Counted from the first letter of the stretch, positions 1-14,909 are shown. The stretch: DNA of 64,000 nucleotides from Circinella umbellata (GCA_025093555.1 JAIWNF010000002.1:992001-1056000); one strand, 5' to 3'. Program-made: numbers and translations. The notes: generated from the letters alone by a model not told the origin.

Positions 1-72
1 TTATCCCCCCCCCAAATAAATTAGTTTGGTACTTTTGTCAATTAAAAGAAGGTAGTAATTTTATATTATTAC

Positions 73-398
73 CTTTGACATCATTTGAATTTGTGCTGGA
101 TCTAATTTATATATTTATATGCTCATTCAATGAGTAAAACAAAATTAATATATATGTAAAGAGAGAGGAAAAAAAATAGTTTACTGCTGCGCTATTCTTT
201 ACATGGTTGAAAAGGAAATTCAACATTGACACCACTCATTGGATATCGTTTCATGGGTATTTCACTTGAACGTTTTATAGGTTTACGTAGTTGTGTGATT
301 GATTTAAAAGGAAGTAATTTTTGATCTGTTGTTGTTGTATCATCTTTATCATTTGCTTGATCCTCATTATTATTACGTTTATGTGAACGAGGTCTCAT
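73..398 (-). CDS. Fe-S DEAH helicase, BRIP1/FANCJ or RTEL1 type (N-terminal exons only)
   Basis: Partial gene leaving the window on the left. Exon 1 is 203-398 (ATG at 398) and exon 2 is 73-101; the intron 102-202 has GTAAAG/TAG borders and the second donor is AAG|GTAATA. The spliced product starts with a basic, polar tail of about 50 residues and then reads MSGVNVEFPFQPYPAQIQMM. This matches the N-terminal Q-motif region of the XPD-like helicases, where FANCJ has FPYKAYPSQ and RTEL1 has VDFPFQPYKCQ. These enzymes are 5'-3' DNA helicases with an iron-sulfur cluster that act on G-quadruplexes, D-loops and crosslink repair. Walker A and the Fe-S cysteines lie outside the window, so FANCJ and RTEL1 cannot be told apart; the YPAQ..MM stretch leans to FANCJ. 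The tyrosine codon split across the junction supports the splice. Confidence 0.75.
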
Positions 399-653
399 AA
401 TGATTTAAAAAGTAAAGTGGAAAAAAGAGGTACGACTTTCTTCCTTTTTTTAAGGAGTCGGGATAAATGCAAAAATGTTCCAAAAAAAAAAAGAACGCGT
501 TTTTAAAAATAACGTGTTCTAAAATTTACGCGTATCATCACAAACAACAACCCCCAAAAAAATATCATTTGATCACAACATCATTGTTTTTTATTTGACC
601 TTTTTCCTTCTTAATGAAAAATAGGGAAGAGAGAGAGAGAGAGAAGGGGGGGC

Positions 654-1553
654 TCAGTTTTGCAACTTGTTTTTAAAGAATTCTTTCCATTGTTCAAGTT
701 CCCAACCAGAAGAAACATTATTTTCTTGTAATCCATCAAATAAAACAGTTGGAGACACATGAATTCCATTTTGACGGCCCAATTTGATACATAATTTCAA
801 ATCAGAAGTTACTGCATTACCTCCATTGCCTTCCTTATTAAGTAAAAGATGGATAAACTCTTCTTTAGGAATAGCAATAGAATCAGCAAGTTCAGCTAAT
901 TCATCAACAATTTGTCGACGTGTTTTATTTTCCACTTGAACATCATAAAATCTATATTATTTATTATTATCTAGTTAGTACTATTATTATTACTATATAC
1001 TCAGAAAAAAAGAAAGAAAAACTTTACTGTTCTTGATGTTGAAATAAAATATCTGAAAAAGGATAAAATTTGGATGAATCAATTTTTTCAACGGCTAAAG
1101 CTGCTTCATGAGCTAATGTTGAAAATGCATGCCAAGCTTGTACTTGTTGACGAAAAATAAGTTGAACTTGGTTAGGATACGTTTGTTCAACAAAAGGCCA
1201 AATTTGCTATATATAAAATTATTAGTTTTTATATGAATAAAACTTGCCGTTTTCTTGTTTTTTTATTTAATACCTCACGAATTTTCTTATAGATTTTTCC
1301 AGAGAAAGGACACTAAAAAAGAATTATCATAACTTTTTAGTTTATAATAAAAATATAGATAAGCACAATGGTTCTCTTTTTTTTTTTTTTTTTACCAAAT
1401 AGTCCAAGTAGATTTCAAGTGTATGAGGTGCGGTAAGAGCACCAAGACGATGACCTTTTTTTTTTTACATAATAATAATCAATAATAAGTTAAATGTTTT
1501 AATCGACTTTTTTTTATTTTTTTTTTACCAGCAAATTGAGGAGCGAGTGCCAT
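654..1553 (-). CDS. DSBA-like thioredoxin-fold protein with CPFS active site
   Basis: Five-exon gene, 199 residues: exons 1529-1553, 1396-1454, 1274-1312, 1028-1206 and 654-951, all with GT-AG introns and matching phases. The start at 1553 gives MALAPQFAGHRLG. The product has the fungal DSBA-like layout: a first beta strand (LEIYLDYL), the active-site loop CPFS at residues 29-32, a helical insert (WPFVEQTYPNQVQ, HAFSTLAHEAALAVEK), a KTRRQIVDEL helix and the cis-proline loop HVSPTVLFDG near the C-terminus. Classical DsbA has CPHC. Here the resolving cysteine is serine, so a monothiol or glutathione-linked role is more likely than dithiol oxidation (inference). No signal peptide is seen, so it is probably cytosolic. 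The substrate is unknown. Confidence 0.8.
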
Positions 1554-1732
1554 TACGAAAGAGATGCAGAATAATGACGACAACTCACTGAAATGGTTTC
1601 CCTTTTTATATCATTTGTTTTTCGGTAAAATTACATTCCGAAAAAAAAATGAGACATGCATGAACACACAAAACACACCTCCGAAATTAATCTTCACCCC
1701 CATTATATAATATAATAAAATCATTTTTTAAT

Positions 1733-2800
1733 TTATTCATTTTTTATAACTAATCTATGATTATCTTGTACATAACTTTCTCGATAAGCAGCATATAATG
1801 AAACACCACCCCCAGGTCCAGTAAAGAGTGTACCAAAAATCAAAACGAGGAGACCTTTCCATCCATTTTCAAGTAATGACCAAAATGCGCAACCAGCCCA
1901 ACATACAATCAAATCGATAAAAAAGAAATTGGTGGAATTAATATATCCAGTTTGTTCGATAGATAAAGCAATGAACTTGTCGCCGTGGAGTGTTAATATA
2001 TCCTTCAAAGATTCCTTATTCATCACACCCATTCCAGCCGCACGAAACATTATAACATAATAGACAAGAGCATTCAATGCAGCTAATACCAAATGGACTG
2101 TTTCTACCGCACTTTTTTGATCTGCTACACGACGTTTTACTTTGGCTTGATCACTGAGTCTTGCTTCCATAGGCTCTTCCAGACATGCAAAAGTCGATGT
2201 CGAAAATAAATAAATAGGAACCACAACCAATGGAGCAAATTGCCATAAAAAGATTAAAAGCGTTTGTGTGTGAGAGAAAGGATCTCCACCTAGTAACATG
2301 GCTAAGCTCGGTAAAATAAATCCCGTTAGAATGGCCACAAGAATAGCTGTTGCTCGCGCAGGTTGAATAGAATATTTCAGAACATCTGAATTATTATCAC
2401 CATAGCAATAATAATACATGGGAATCCAAGCAACAAATAGGATAACCGAAACAGTAAATAAATTGGCGGCCATTCCCCATAAAGCAATAGCACCTAATAT
2501 AGTATTCTTGGCCTTGACGCGTGAACCTTCGATACTCCATATACCAAGAACGGACGCGAATAAACCCAGTAATAACCAAGAAATTAAATATCCCACAGGA
2601 TCATTAAGTGCATGAGAGAAAATGTTGATGACTTTACATAAGAGCATGTCAATGCCCTCTATACCAGTCAAGTCGGTACCCTTATAACTAGGACAAAGTG
2701 CATCGAGATCATTGCCATAAGGAAGGGAAGTAAAGTACCTGAGTGTTAAACCAGCAATGGGTAAACCCACTAGTAGTGAAAGTATAAGTTTTTTGACCAT
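1733..2800 (-). CDS. Uncharacterised polytopic membrane protein, about 8 TM
   Basis: Intronless frame of 355 residues; I do not recognise a named family. Hydrophobic segments lie near residues 5-21, 67-90, 99-130 (long, perhaps two spans), 148-170, 181-200, 236-258, 292-311 and 313-338. A short polar loop with two cysteines (residues 36-55) follows the first span, and a basic loop (KVKRRVADQK) sits between spans 5 and 6. Near the C-terminus is a glycine-rich turn, FTGPGGGVSLYAAYRE, the most distinctive motif. It is divergent from the SRPK gene, with a poly-A run (2880-2905) between them. It could be an integral membrane protein of the kind found in fungal metabolite clusters, but no biosynthetic neighbours support that. 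Confidence 0.65.
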   Translation of the reverse strand: MVKKLILSLLVGLPIAGLTLRYFTSLPYGNDLDALCPSYKGTDLTGIEGIDMLLCKVINIFSHALNDPVGYLISWLLLGLFASVLGIWSIEGSRVKAKNTILGAIALWGMAANLFTVSVILFVAWIPMYYYCYGDNNSDVLKYSIQPARATAILVAILTGFILPSLAMLLGGDPFSHTQTLLIFLWQFAPLVVVPIYLFSTSTFACLEEPMEARLSDQAKVKRRVADQKSAVETVHLVLAALNALVYYVIMFRAAGMGVMNKESLKDILTLHGDKFIALSIEQTGYINSTNFFFIDLIVCWAGCAFWSLLENGWKGLLVLIFGTLFTGPGGGVSLYAAYRESYVQDNHRLVIKNE

Positions 2801-3738
2801 TATTCAATAAATAATAGAAAGAACTTGACAAAACAAAAAAGACTACTTTATGGTTTTTTATGGTTTACAGGGAGGTTGTAAAAAAAAAAAAAAAAAAAAA
2901 AAAAACTCAACCATTGCATTATTACTCGGGGCTTTATATGCCTTCACGTTTATATAAAATAATTCATCCGTTCAAAACTTTTAGTTGGTCTTCTCCCACC
3001 GCAACCTCAATTTATTCCATAATATATATTTAATGAATATATTTTCTCTTTTTAAAGAAATATATCGAATTATTTCAATTGAGTTAATATGTGTATTTAA
3101 TTTTTTGAAACAGATTATGCTAGGATAATTAATACCACAATGTTTGAAACGCGTAAATTGTTTAACCGATAAAAAAAAGAGTAAAGAGGGTAAAGTTATA
3201 TTGTGTTTAGACAAGTAGGCATTCATTTTTACTATTAAGTTGAATGATTTCTTAATATTTATGAAACAAAAAGAGATGAAGATCATTAATATTTAATGTA
3301 ATATTTTTAGTAACACTCAAATTTTTTTTTTACTTTTACTAACCCGCCTTCTTCTTTTTATTTTCCATCGTCACGATGATTGACACCATGACAAATTGAT
3401 ACGTTAGTATTTACCCTCTCTTCTTCTAATCTATACTTTAATAATAATAAAAGGTTTACATCATAATGATTATCATCTTATAAAGAAGAAATGATTGTTT
3501 GTCTGAAATGAAAAAAAAGAAAAAAAATTAAGATTATAATTTCCATTAATAGTAAAAAAGGGTGACTTTTTACAAAAATTCGTTCGTGATTAAATTATTG
3601 CATTTTTTTTTTTCTTTTCTTTCTTCTTTTCTTTCTTTCAAGAGCTTCCCCTCCCTCCCCTTCTTCCTTCCTCAACCTCATTCTCCCTTCGTGTGTGTGT
3701 GTGTGTATATTTGTGTCTTTCTTTTTTATTTTTTCAAA
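2801..3738. other. Divergent intergenic region (membrane protein / SRPK)
   Basis: Contains a 26-nt A run at 2880-2905, a GT run near 3691-3706 and a pyrimidine-rich tract just before the SRPK start. Short frames here are AT-rich, lack splice context and look non-coding. Confidence 0.6.
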
Positions 3739-6319
<2,581 letters not shown>

Positions 6320-6487
6320 ATGTAATAAAAAAAAAAAAGAAAAGAAATCTCATTTCATCTCCTTACTTTTTCTCTCTATTTTGGCATTGTTTACATATTT
6401 TCTTTTTTTTTTATAAAACAAATATATATATATATATGTTATGATCAGCACCATTCATTTTTATTATGGTCTTTATTATATAATTCA

Positions 6488-6566
6488 TCATCGTTTTATC
6501 TTTTTATTTGGTTGATTGTTATTATTATTATTGGATTGATCTTGTGGACGTTTTTGTTGTTTTTGT

Positions 6567-6600
<34 letters not shown>

Positions 6601-7458
6601 TTTTAGGTTGCTTAATGGGTGCTGTTGTCTGTATTACTTTAACATTAGTTGGTTGATAAGTTCCTTTAGATGCTGTTGCATCATCTAACCATTGTGTTTG
6701 AACAAGATAGGGTACTTCTTCAACAGCTAATCTTAAACGTTCTTCTTCTTTATTATTATTATCTCCATTATCTTCTTTTAATTGTAATGCAAGTACTGAA
6801 ACACGTGGAATATTAAGAGCTTGACCAATTTTAACAACTGAACCTTCTGGTAATGGTACCAATTTTGCTTTTGCCATAGTACACATGGGTAATAAATGAT
6901 TACATAATTGAGTAGGTTGAATATCACGTTTACAAACAAATATTGTCCATTGATGATGATGCTCTTGTTCCTTATCTTGAATAATCTTTTCAAGTAATTC
7001 TGTAATTGTATTATTGCCTGTTCGTAATCGTTTATATATTTCTGGATAAGAAGAAGTTTGTTCTTGTTTTTTTTCTTTCTTTTTATTTTTAGTATTTTCA
7101 CGTCGAATCGTTCCAATAGGTTCAAGAAGTCTACAAGTTATATATGAGTCAATACGAGTTTTCCTTTTCTTTTTATATATATATATATATATCATTATTA
7201 AACTAAGAGTTAACATACGTTATGAGATGCGTTAAAACGGATTGACCAACTTCATTAGATATCGCAGGCCTGTGTGACATATATTATTATGTTAGATACT
7301 AGTACTTTAAACTAAATCAAATCTTAATCGATCCACTAAATCGATGAGATTAAAAATTACCATTTCATTACAAAAGGAGAATCCAATACATTTTTAAAAA
7401 CTTTTCTTTTTGCTTGAGCATCATTTCGAATGCTACCACCTGAATGAACTGATGTCAT
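6488..7458 (-). CDS. POP3: RNase P/MRP protein subunit Pop3
   Basis: Three-exon gene of 263 residues: exons 7361-7458, 7219-7269 and 6488-7130. The start at 7458 gives MTSVHSGGS. The core reads WTIFVCKRDIQPTQLCNHL and then a Pop3/L7Ae-like block, VVKIGQALNIPRVSVLAL, around residues 140-195. Pop3 (related to human Rpp38) binds the RNA of RNase P and RNase MRP, which mature tRNA 5' ends and pre-rRNA. The C-terminal tail has a glutamine run encoded mostly by CAG (about 6560-6600), then asparagines, and ends in a basic KKIKR that may act as a nuclear signal. The intron 7131-7218 contains an in-frame extension that could be misread as the N-terminus; the upstream exons fit the family better. Confidence 0.8.
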
Positions 7459-8015
7459 AATAAATATTATTATAAATATAAATATATTTTAATACAAATG
7501 CTATTTGTTGCTGTGTTATATATGAGTGGGTGAATGGATTGTGTTCTCTTATAAAAAAAAAAAGTGTAATTGATATTTTTTTTTTTTGAGAAGAGAGAGA
7601 AGTGTAATATGTATATAATATATATATTATATTATATGAAATAAAGAAAGAAATAAAAAAATAAAAAAGAGTATATTATATATCAAATCAAGTCACGAAA
7701 TGTGGATGTTTTTTCGGTATCAAAATAAAAAATAATAAGTTTGGGTAAGTAATGTAGTAAGAGTGTCGAGGTGGAAGGGGTAGGTGGTGGAAGGAATACA
7801 AAGGATACTACATTTCATATGATAATAATAATAATAATAAAAAAGTATTTCTTTCTTCATATGAATCCAAAACATTTCTTTGATATTGAATAATATTAGA
7901 AAAAAAAAAGTTACTTGAATAAATTTGGTTGTAATAATAAGCTTGAATGGTTTGTTATGTTGTTGTTTGGGATAGAATTGAAAGATATATATATAAAAAA
8001 AAAGGTATATATGCA
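7459..8015. other. Intergenic region between POP3 and the Rho GTPase
   Basis: Holds the POP3 promoter side (A/T runs, TA repeats near 7610-7635) and the Rho 3' side with a TAA-type microsatellite near 7823-7841. No coding signal is supported. Confidence 0.6.
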
Positions 8016-9196
8016 TTATAGAATTTTACATAATTTCTTTTGTAAACGCATCATACCACCAGACATAGCAGTTCTTGTAGCTGCTTCAATAACATCGCTT
8101 ACATATTGATTTCGCATTGCACTACATTCATAATATCTTGCAGATATTTCTTTTGCAAGACGATCTCCCTATAAATTATCATTAGTATATCATTAGTATA
8201 TATATATATATATATATATATATCTATATATCTATTCCTATTTTTACCTCTTCGGAAGTGATTAAACGTTGACCCAATGCATTCAAGTGAGCAATTCTTG
8301 CTTTATTTTCTCTCAAATCAATCTTTGTTCCGACTAACAATTTAGGAACATTTTCACAGAAATGAGTTACTTCAGGTAGCCACTACACATACAAAATATA
8401 TATATATATATATGTATATATTAGATTTCAATTTCATCCTCACAAGATAAACTTTCTTCTCTCCCCCCCTCCCATCCCTTCCCTCTCCTTCCATATATGA
8501 TTTACCCTATCTTGAACGTTTTTAAATGAAGTAGGTTGATCAATAGCAAAACAAATCAAAATGACATTGGTTTCAGGATAAGATAATGGACGTAATCGGT
8601 CATAATCTTCTTGACCTGCTGTATCCCATAATGCTAATTCAACAACTCTATTATCCAAATGAACATTCGCAATATAATTTTCGAAAACAGTTGGTACATA
8701 TCTCTATTAAAATCATGTTATTTGTTCATTATTATTTTTTAATCCATCAATAATAACAGTAGATTTTTACTCTCTCTCAGGGCACTTGTCCCTTCCCCCC
8801 CCCTCGTTTCTCATCTCTCTGCATAGCAACCAGTTTTTTTTTCTTTCTTCCTAACCGGTTGCCACCCGTTTATCCCCTCTTGCTTTCTTTAATATTCTTT
8901 TCATTATAACTTACCTCTGGAAAGGCACCGTTTTGATATACTACCAATAAACTGGTCTTTAGAAATAAGTTTTTGTAATGTTAGCTTTTTTTTTTTTTCT
9001 ATCTCAAGTAAAGAAAAGGTATATATATATATATATATACTTGCCTTTCCACAACCACCGTCACCCACAACAACAAGCTTTTTTCGAGCAACCTATTTAT
9101 TATTATTTATTAGTCTTAACTGTATAAATAAAAAAAAAAGGAAACAGGAAATGAAATGAATTGAAATGAGTATTGAAGAGAATTTACCCGAGTCAT
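8016..9196 (-). CDS. Rho-family small GTPase with CKIL prenylation box
   Basis: Six-exon gene of 194 residues, the usual Rho length: exons 9188-9196, 9045-9092, 8915-8956, 8506-8703, 8248-8382 and 8016-8168. It carries the P-loop GDGGCGKTS, switch [10 protein letters not shown], switch [20 protein letters not shown], the base-binding GTKIDLR (the usual Rho TKxD variant) and ECSA. The C-terminus KKLCKIL is a CAAX box; leucine at the last position predicts geranylgeranylation and membrane attachment. Rho proteins control actin polarity, exocytosis and cell-wall synthesis. The sub-type is uncertain: the P-loop and the WLPEVTHFC helix resemble Rho1 and Rho4 groups. The intron after GGCGK uses a GC donor (AAG|GCAAGT ... 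AAAG|ACC). An AACCGGTT sequence lies in the intron at 8853-8860. Confidence 0.95.
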
Positions 9197-9810
9197 TTAT
9201 AGTTATATATAGTTATTATGTGTGTAATAAACAAATGAGACGATTGTATTATGTTTTTAAAAGTTTAAAAATAAAAAAAAGGAGGGAAAAATAAAAAAAG
9301 TAAAAAAAAAAAAAAAAAAGAGAGAGAGAGAGAAAGAAAAAATAAAAAAAGAAAGAGAACTAGTATTAGTTCCCACTTTACTACTGGTGTGTGTTATGTA
9401 TGTGTCCTGTTTACATACACACATATATATATATGTGTGTGTTGTATGTATTGTACCACATCGCGTTATATATATATAAAAAAAAAGGGGGGGGGAGGAG
9501 TAGGGAATAAGTGATAGTATATTTTTTTTTTACCATGAAGATAATGTTGTTCTATTACTTCATTGTAGTCTAAGTATACAACAACAAAATCATTATTTAT
9601 TATTATTATATTTCTTCCCTCATTGTTTTTTTTCTTCCTATTGAATACGTAATAATATTAAAATAAATAAATGTAAATTAATTCTATATATATTGTGTGT
9701 GTGTGTGTGTTTTATATACTTTTTTTTTTAAGAAGAAAAAGTATAATAATATGCTTAGTTGTAATATTTATTAATATGAATATTATTAACTATTACTATT
9801 AGCCTTAGTC
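9197..9810. other. Intergenic region upstream of the Rho gene
   Basis: Rich in simple sequence: A runs and GA repeats near 9300-9345, TA/TG repeats near 9420-9475 and a GT run near 9693-9710. It separates the Rho start from the symplekin stop. No gene seen. Confidence 0.6.
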
Positions 9811-12309
9811 TTATTCATCTTTTTCTTGATGATGATTAATATTATTTTGTTGTTTTTTCACTTGTTTGTTTTCTTCTTCTTCTTCTTCTTCATCCTCATC
9901 ATGAATTAAACCCATTTCATTCATTAATACAAGTACTTTAACCTGCTGATTCCGTTCAGCATGTTCACGTAGCGGTGATTGAATACTTGGTATCCTTAAT
10001 AAAATGTCTTTAAGTTGTGCTTGTGGTAAATTCGCCACCATCTTGACTGACTCGGGTTGTGTTTTCTGTGGAACGCGATATAATATCATAAGTACACAAA
10101 TATATAATCTTAACTTTGTAATATTGTTATTGTTATTATTATTTACCTCAATACATTTGACAAATCCATCCCATAATTTAGGATAAGTCCAAACTTTTTT
10201 CTTTGTCAATTTTTCTAATAATTGAAGAATAAACTGTACTAAACTTTTATATACAGCAACAGTTCGAATCATCTATAAAAAATAAAGGGGTTTTTTTTTT
10301 CAATTATCACGAGCAAATAACCATATATATAAATATATGCATGTAATATTTATATTATATGTGCATGAATAGATTTGTTTCGTGGACTTTTTTTTTTTTG
10401 ACGATCATTTGGGCTTATGCGGTAATATAAGATGACGATTGATCACATTACTTTTTTTTATATATATACCCAAAAAAGAAGAAAAAAAGAAAAACTTACT
10501 GTAACCATAAGCAATAATGGGATTTTGGGTTGTTCAGAAAGATGGCGTAAAGCTGCGGATACATGTTTTGCTTCAAATGTATCTGGCATTTGGAAACATA
10601 CACTTATTGCTATAGAAACATCAAAATTTAGTTGTCATGTACAATTTCTTGCCTTAATATAATATACAAATTATGTCTTGTTGTCCAGCAACACATATAG
10701 ATATATAATTTACCTTCGGCGGCTTTAGATAATGGTACATTTTCTTCCATTTCATGTAATGCAAGTAATAATTCTGTGGGTGTCATTGGCGCAGCCACTG
10801 TTGCACTACTCGATACAATACGTGAGAAAACTGTTTTTACTACCGAACGCTGAGCTTCTGAATTATTAAGTAATTGAACAATCTTTGAAAGGTTATGACG
10901 AAGATCCTCCTAAATAAAATAAAATAAGAATGAGTAATTTTTTTTTTTGTCTTCAAAATTATATATCTATTAAGTTTAACTTTATTACCTTTCCAAGACC
11001 AGAAACGATAGGAATAAGAAATTTGGCATCAAGATTTCGTTCTTGATAAACTGATTTTACAGCTGACACAAGCTCTGGCGTTGGTCGTACTACAATAAAT
11101 AATATAAAAAAAAGTTAGTGTTTTCAAAAAACTATATTTTTTTTTTATCATCATCTGCTAACTACCCGCGCCGCCAAACTTTGTTATTTTAATCACACTA
11201 TCCCACACACGTATATACATATATATATATATATTCTCTCGCTCGCTCATCTCTCTTCAAAAAGGTTCAATTGTAATACAAAAGCCACCACCTAAAAAAA
11301 ATTGGATTCTTTTTTTGTTTTACCTGTATCACAAAGTGTAACAAGAATACGAATAACAAGTGTTTCACCTCCAGGAGGAAAATGACGAATGGTATCGAGT
11401 AATTTAGTTGAATTCATACCAATGGATTTAATCAAATTAAATATATGTTTTCGAATAAAACGTTGTACTTGTTCAGATGCATGAATATATACATTAAACA
11501 ATCTAAATAATATATTATTAAATATCAGTTTTCTTTTTTTTTTAACCTTTCCTCTCTCTCTCTGCTCCCACATCATGCAAAGAAAAAAACTTACTCGTCT
11601 AATAATTCATTCTTTCTAGCACAAAGAGCAAAAAACAATTCAGCATGTCTTACTACTTCTTGTTCTTTTGTCTTTGAATCATTTTCTTTTTCTTCTTCAT
11701 CTTTCTCACTTTCTTTATTATTATTCTCTTTCATTTCCGTATCACCATTTTCATCATTTACTTCATTATCATCATCAGGTGTACTAGGTTGAGTTAAAGT
11801 GTGTAATGCTTGAATAGCAAAACTTTCCACTTTGGGAGAAATATCTTGATGGTCTGGAACCCATTTTTTCACTGCAACAATACTTGTAGAACGCATCTTG
11901 ACATCTGGATTAATACAATAATCAAGTAAAACATTCAAACAAATTTCACGTATAGGAGGCCGATTAGATACCAAATCACGTAATGTAGAGACACAAGAAA
12001 CAAAACGTGTAGACTCTTCACGCATATATCTTCTTATTAAATCAATGGATTCAGAATTTAAAGAAGGTGCATCCAGCATGAGCTTGGTTAATGTTTTGTC
12101 TTTGGCTTCTAAAGTAGATATACCCTTTTGTAATAATAATTGAAGCCATTTGAAATAAGTAGGTTTATAATTATCTGGATCTTGACGTTTTTGAGCCGTA
12201 TCAAGAAGAAATTCTTGATGAAGCCATTCTAATGCAAGTTCATGTCTAAAAATAGTAACAATAATAATAATAATAGATGAGAAAGGGGTTTTTAGTTTAG
12301 AGCAATTAC

Positions 12310-12342
<33 letters not shown>

Positions 12343-13815
12343 CGTAAAGAAAAAGAAGAAGAATGGTAGGCCTTTTTTTTTTTTTTTTACCTTGATGAAA
12401 GATCAGCAACAACAAAATCAATCAACATTTCCTTCAAATTATTTGGATTCGAATCATCCATAGTAGACTTGGTCATATTTGTTACTTTTTTATCATCTTC
12501 CTCTTCCTGTTGATTATTATTATTGGTATTATCATTGGGAACATCATAAGCTGTACCCAATGTAACTAATTTTGCTATTAAAAGTGACCATAATGTTTTA
12601 AAAGGTTGATCAGATGCAGAGCGTCGTGCTACAGCAGCAGCAGCAGCAGCAACAGCAGAAGAAGATTGTAAAGAACTGCTAGTAGGTTGACGACCATTTG
12701 TTGATTCATTTCCTTTAGGTTGTAAATAATCTTCTGCATCAAATATACGTTGAAGTGACATTTTCAATAATTCCAATTGTTGATCTCGAGCAGGTGTTTT
12801 AGGTGCTGCTAATTCATAAGGTTGCATTTTCAATGATTGAGATGCACGTTCTTGAACACTTGCTAATGGAACACGTGATTTAGTGATAGTGCTCGTAATT
12901 TTGGTATCAGGTGTAGATGCTGGTGATTCGAGTTTGGGTCGTTTTGTTTCACGTTCATTCGATTTTTGTTGATCAAGGTCATGTTTTTTAGAAGATGAGG
13001 GTCGAGATACTGGTGGAGCTGATGAAGATGAAGATGCTACTGCAGGTTGTTGTTGTTGTTGTTGTTGAGAAAATGGTGGCATCTTACCAGAAGCAGGAAT
13101 AGATCCAGCATTTGCATTTGTATTTATCGTGGCAGGAAGAGAAGATGGAGGTAATGTGGATGGTATCAAAGGTTGTTGTGGTTGCTTATTATTTGGCATG
13201 ACTAATCCACCTGGTGGTAACTATATATATATATATAATCACAAATCAAAAGATTAGTTTTTCAATGTCCCGAGTATATAATCCCTATTATTCCTAATCT
13301 CCCATTCTTCTTCTAATTATTTTTTTTTTACCATATTAATCTTTTCACGAATTGTTTGTTCTGGAACACTTTGAAGCACAGCCAAACAAATTTCAATAAC
13401 AATATTTAATGGTAACGTTGTAATATCAAAATTCGCCAGAGGACTACGTCCATTAGGAAATGATGATTGTGTTTGTACTGGTGGGACTGTTGTTGAAGGT
13501 CGTTGTTGTTGTTGTGGAGGTGGAGGTGGAGGAGTATTTTTGGCTTTTTGTGGTGGTGTATTACCTTGATGAGACAATTTTGTACGTTTTTCACTATGTT
13601 CTGTAGATGTATTTCCCAAATGTCTTTTTGATCGTTTCTCTTCATCTCTTCTTTCACGTTCTCGTTCTCGTTGTTGTCGTGATTGAAATATTGCTGGATT
13701 TCCACCTACAGATGAAAAAGCTGAGATAAATTCGTTGCGATAGGATGCTAATGATTCTGTACTGATGAAACGATGGAAAATAGAAAAATATACCATATGA
13801 GTTTATAAGCACACT

Positions 13816-13846
<31 letters not shown>

Positions 13847-14663
13847 TCACTACTTTTCTCTCCTTCTTTTCCCCTCCCCTATTTCCCTTCCTCCTCTCGA
13901 TAGTATACCGGATCAATGTAGTTAAAGCAATCTTGATAATTTTTTCAATACATCGTTTTTGTACTGTAGATAAATCAGATGGTGGTGACTTTGAAACATT
14001 TACAAATCCTTCAATAATTTGTTGACGGAATTGAGATCGTCTTTTTACAATAGGCACCAAACAATTGACAACAGCTGTAATAATTGCACTTGATCTAAAA
14101 GACGCAAAAAAAAAAAAAAAATCATTCAATTGCCACCCCTAACCTAATAAACCGTTCTTCATATCCTTCTTTTTTTTTTACGATAATAATAATAATAATA
14201 ATAATGATAAAACTTACTGATTACTTTTTAATAAATCAAGAAAAACGCGTAAATAAGCTTGTCCTTTTTCTTCCAATTGTGTAATATCCAATAATCGATG
14301 ATTTTGCCGAACTGAAGTTAATGAGAAATCCCCCTAAAGAAGAAAAGAAGAAGAAAAATGATCCCCAACCCCCCCACATCATTATCATTTAATAACTAAA
14401 ATATTAAATATGTCAAATTTTTTTTTTATTTATTTTTCTTTATTTACCTTTTTATTTGGATCATTTGGTTTCGAATAAAGTCGAATTAAAATTTGTAAAC
14501 ATTTAAAAGCATTGATACGAACACCAGGATTTGTATGGTCAACAAGTTTTGTTTCAATTAAATCTGTTAACTTTGTTGTCGTTTCCCACATACGCGTTTC
14601 AGCCTCATTTTGACACCTAAAAAACTCAATAAGTATCTCTTCTTCTCTGTAATAAGAAATGCT

Positions 14664-14695
<32 letters not shown>

Positions 14696-14909
14696 AATAT
14701 ATAACTTACACAGTCTTAAACACATGAGGTAATACAGTTGCAAATGCTCTTAATGCATCTTTGACGTTTTTTAATTCGTCTTCTGTTTCCGCGTCAATAC
14801 TAATTAATTGAGAAAGAGCGTCCAAGAATTGATTGGTTGCATAAGATTGAGCATTAGCTGGATGAGCAAGTACTTCTTGGTCGAACTCTTGCAATTGTTC
14901 TAATTCCAT
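9811..14909 (-). CDS. PTA1: Symplekin / Pta1, pre-mRNA cleavage and polyadenylation scaffold
   Basis: Thirteen-exon gene of 1182 residues: exons 14710-14909, 14448-14616, 14218-14333, 13909-14094, 13332-13761, 12391-13220, 11595-12245, 11324-11502, 10989-11089, 10714-10909, 10500-10609, 10147-10272 and 9811-10065; all phases agree. Symplekin is the scaffold of the CPF/CPSF machinery and holds the 3' endonuclease module. The N-terminal HEAT part (about 1-225) contains NPGVRINAFKCLQILIRLYS. A long disordered Gln/Pro/Ser/Ala-rich stretch follows (about 245-480). The symplekin C-terminal domain is clear: FPPGGETLVIRILVTLCD, RPTPELVSAVKSVYQERNLD and AKFLIPIVSGLGKEDLRHNL. The tail is acidic (EEEEEE). 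Length is close to human symplekin (about 1270). It is divergent from the P5 ATPase. Confidence 0.92.

Noticed and set aside
2981..3286. 101-codon minus-strand frame
   Set aside because: Ile/Phe/Lys/Asn-rich from AT-rich DNA, no splice or homology support, inside a promoter region.
7131..7218. N-terminal extension of Pop3 inside the intron
   Set aside because: Tyr/Ile/Lys low complexity from a TA repeat; upstream exons with correct phases replace it.
7720..8109. Overlapping frames on both strands near the Rho 3' end
   Set aside because: They are AT-rich shadows; the plus-strand one is the complement of the last Rho exon.
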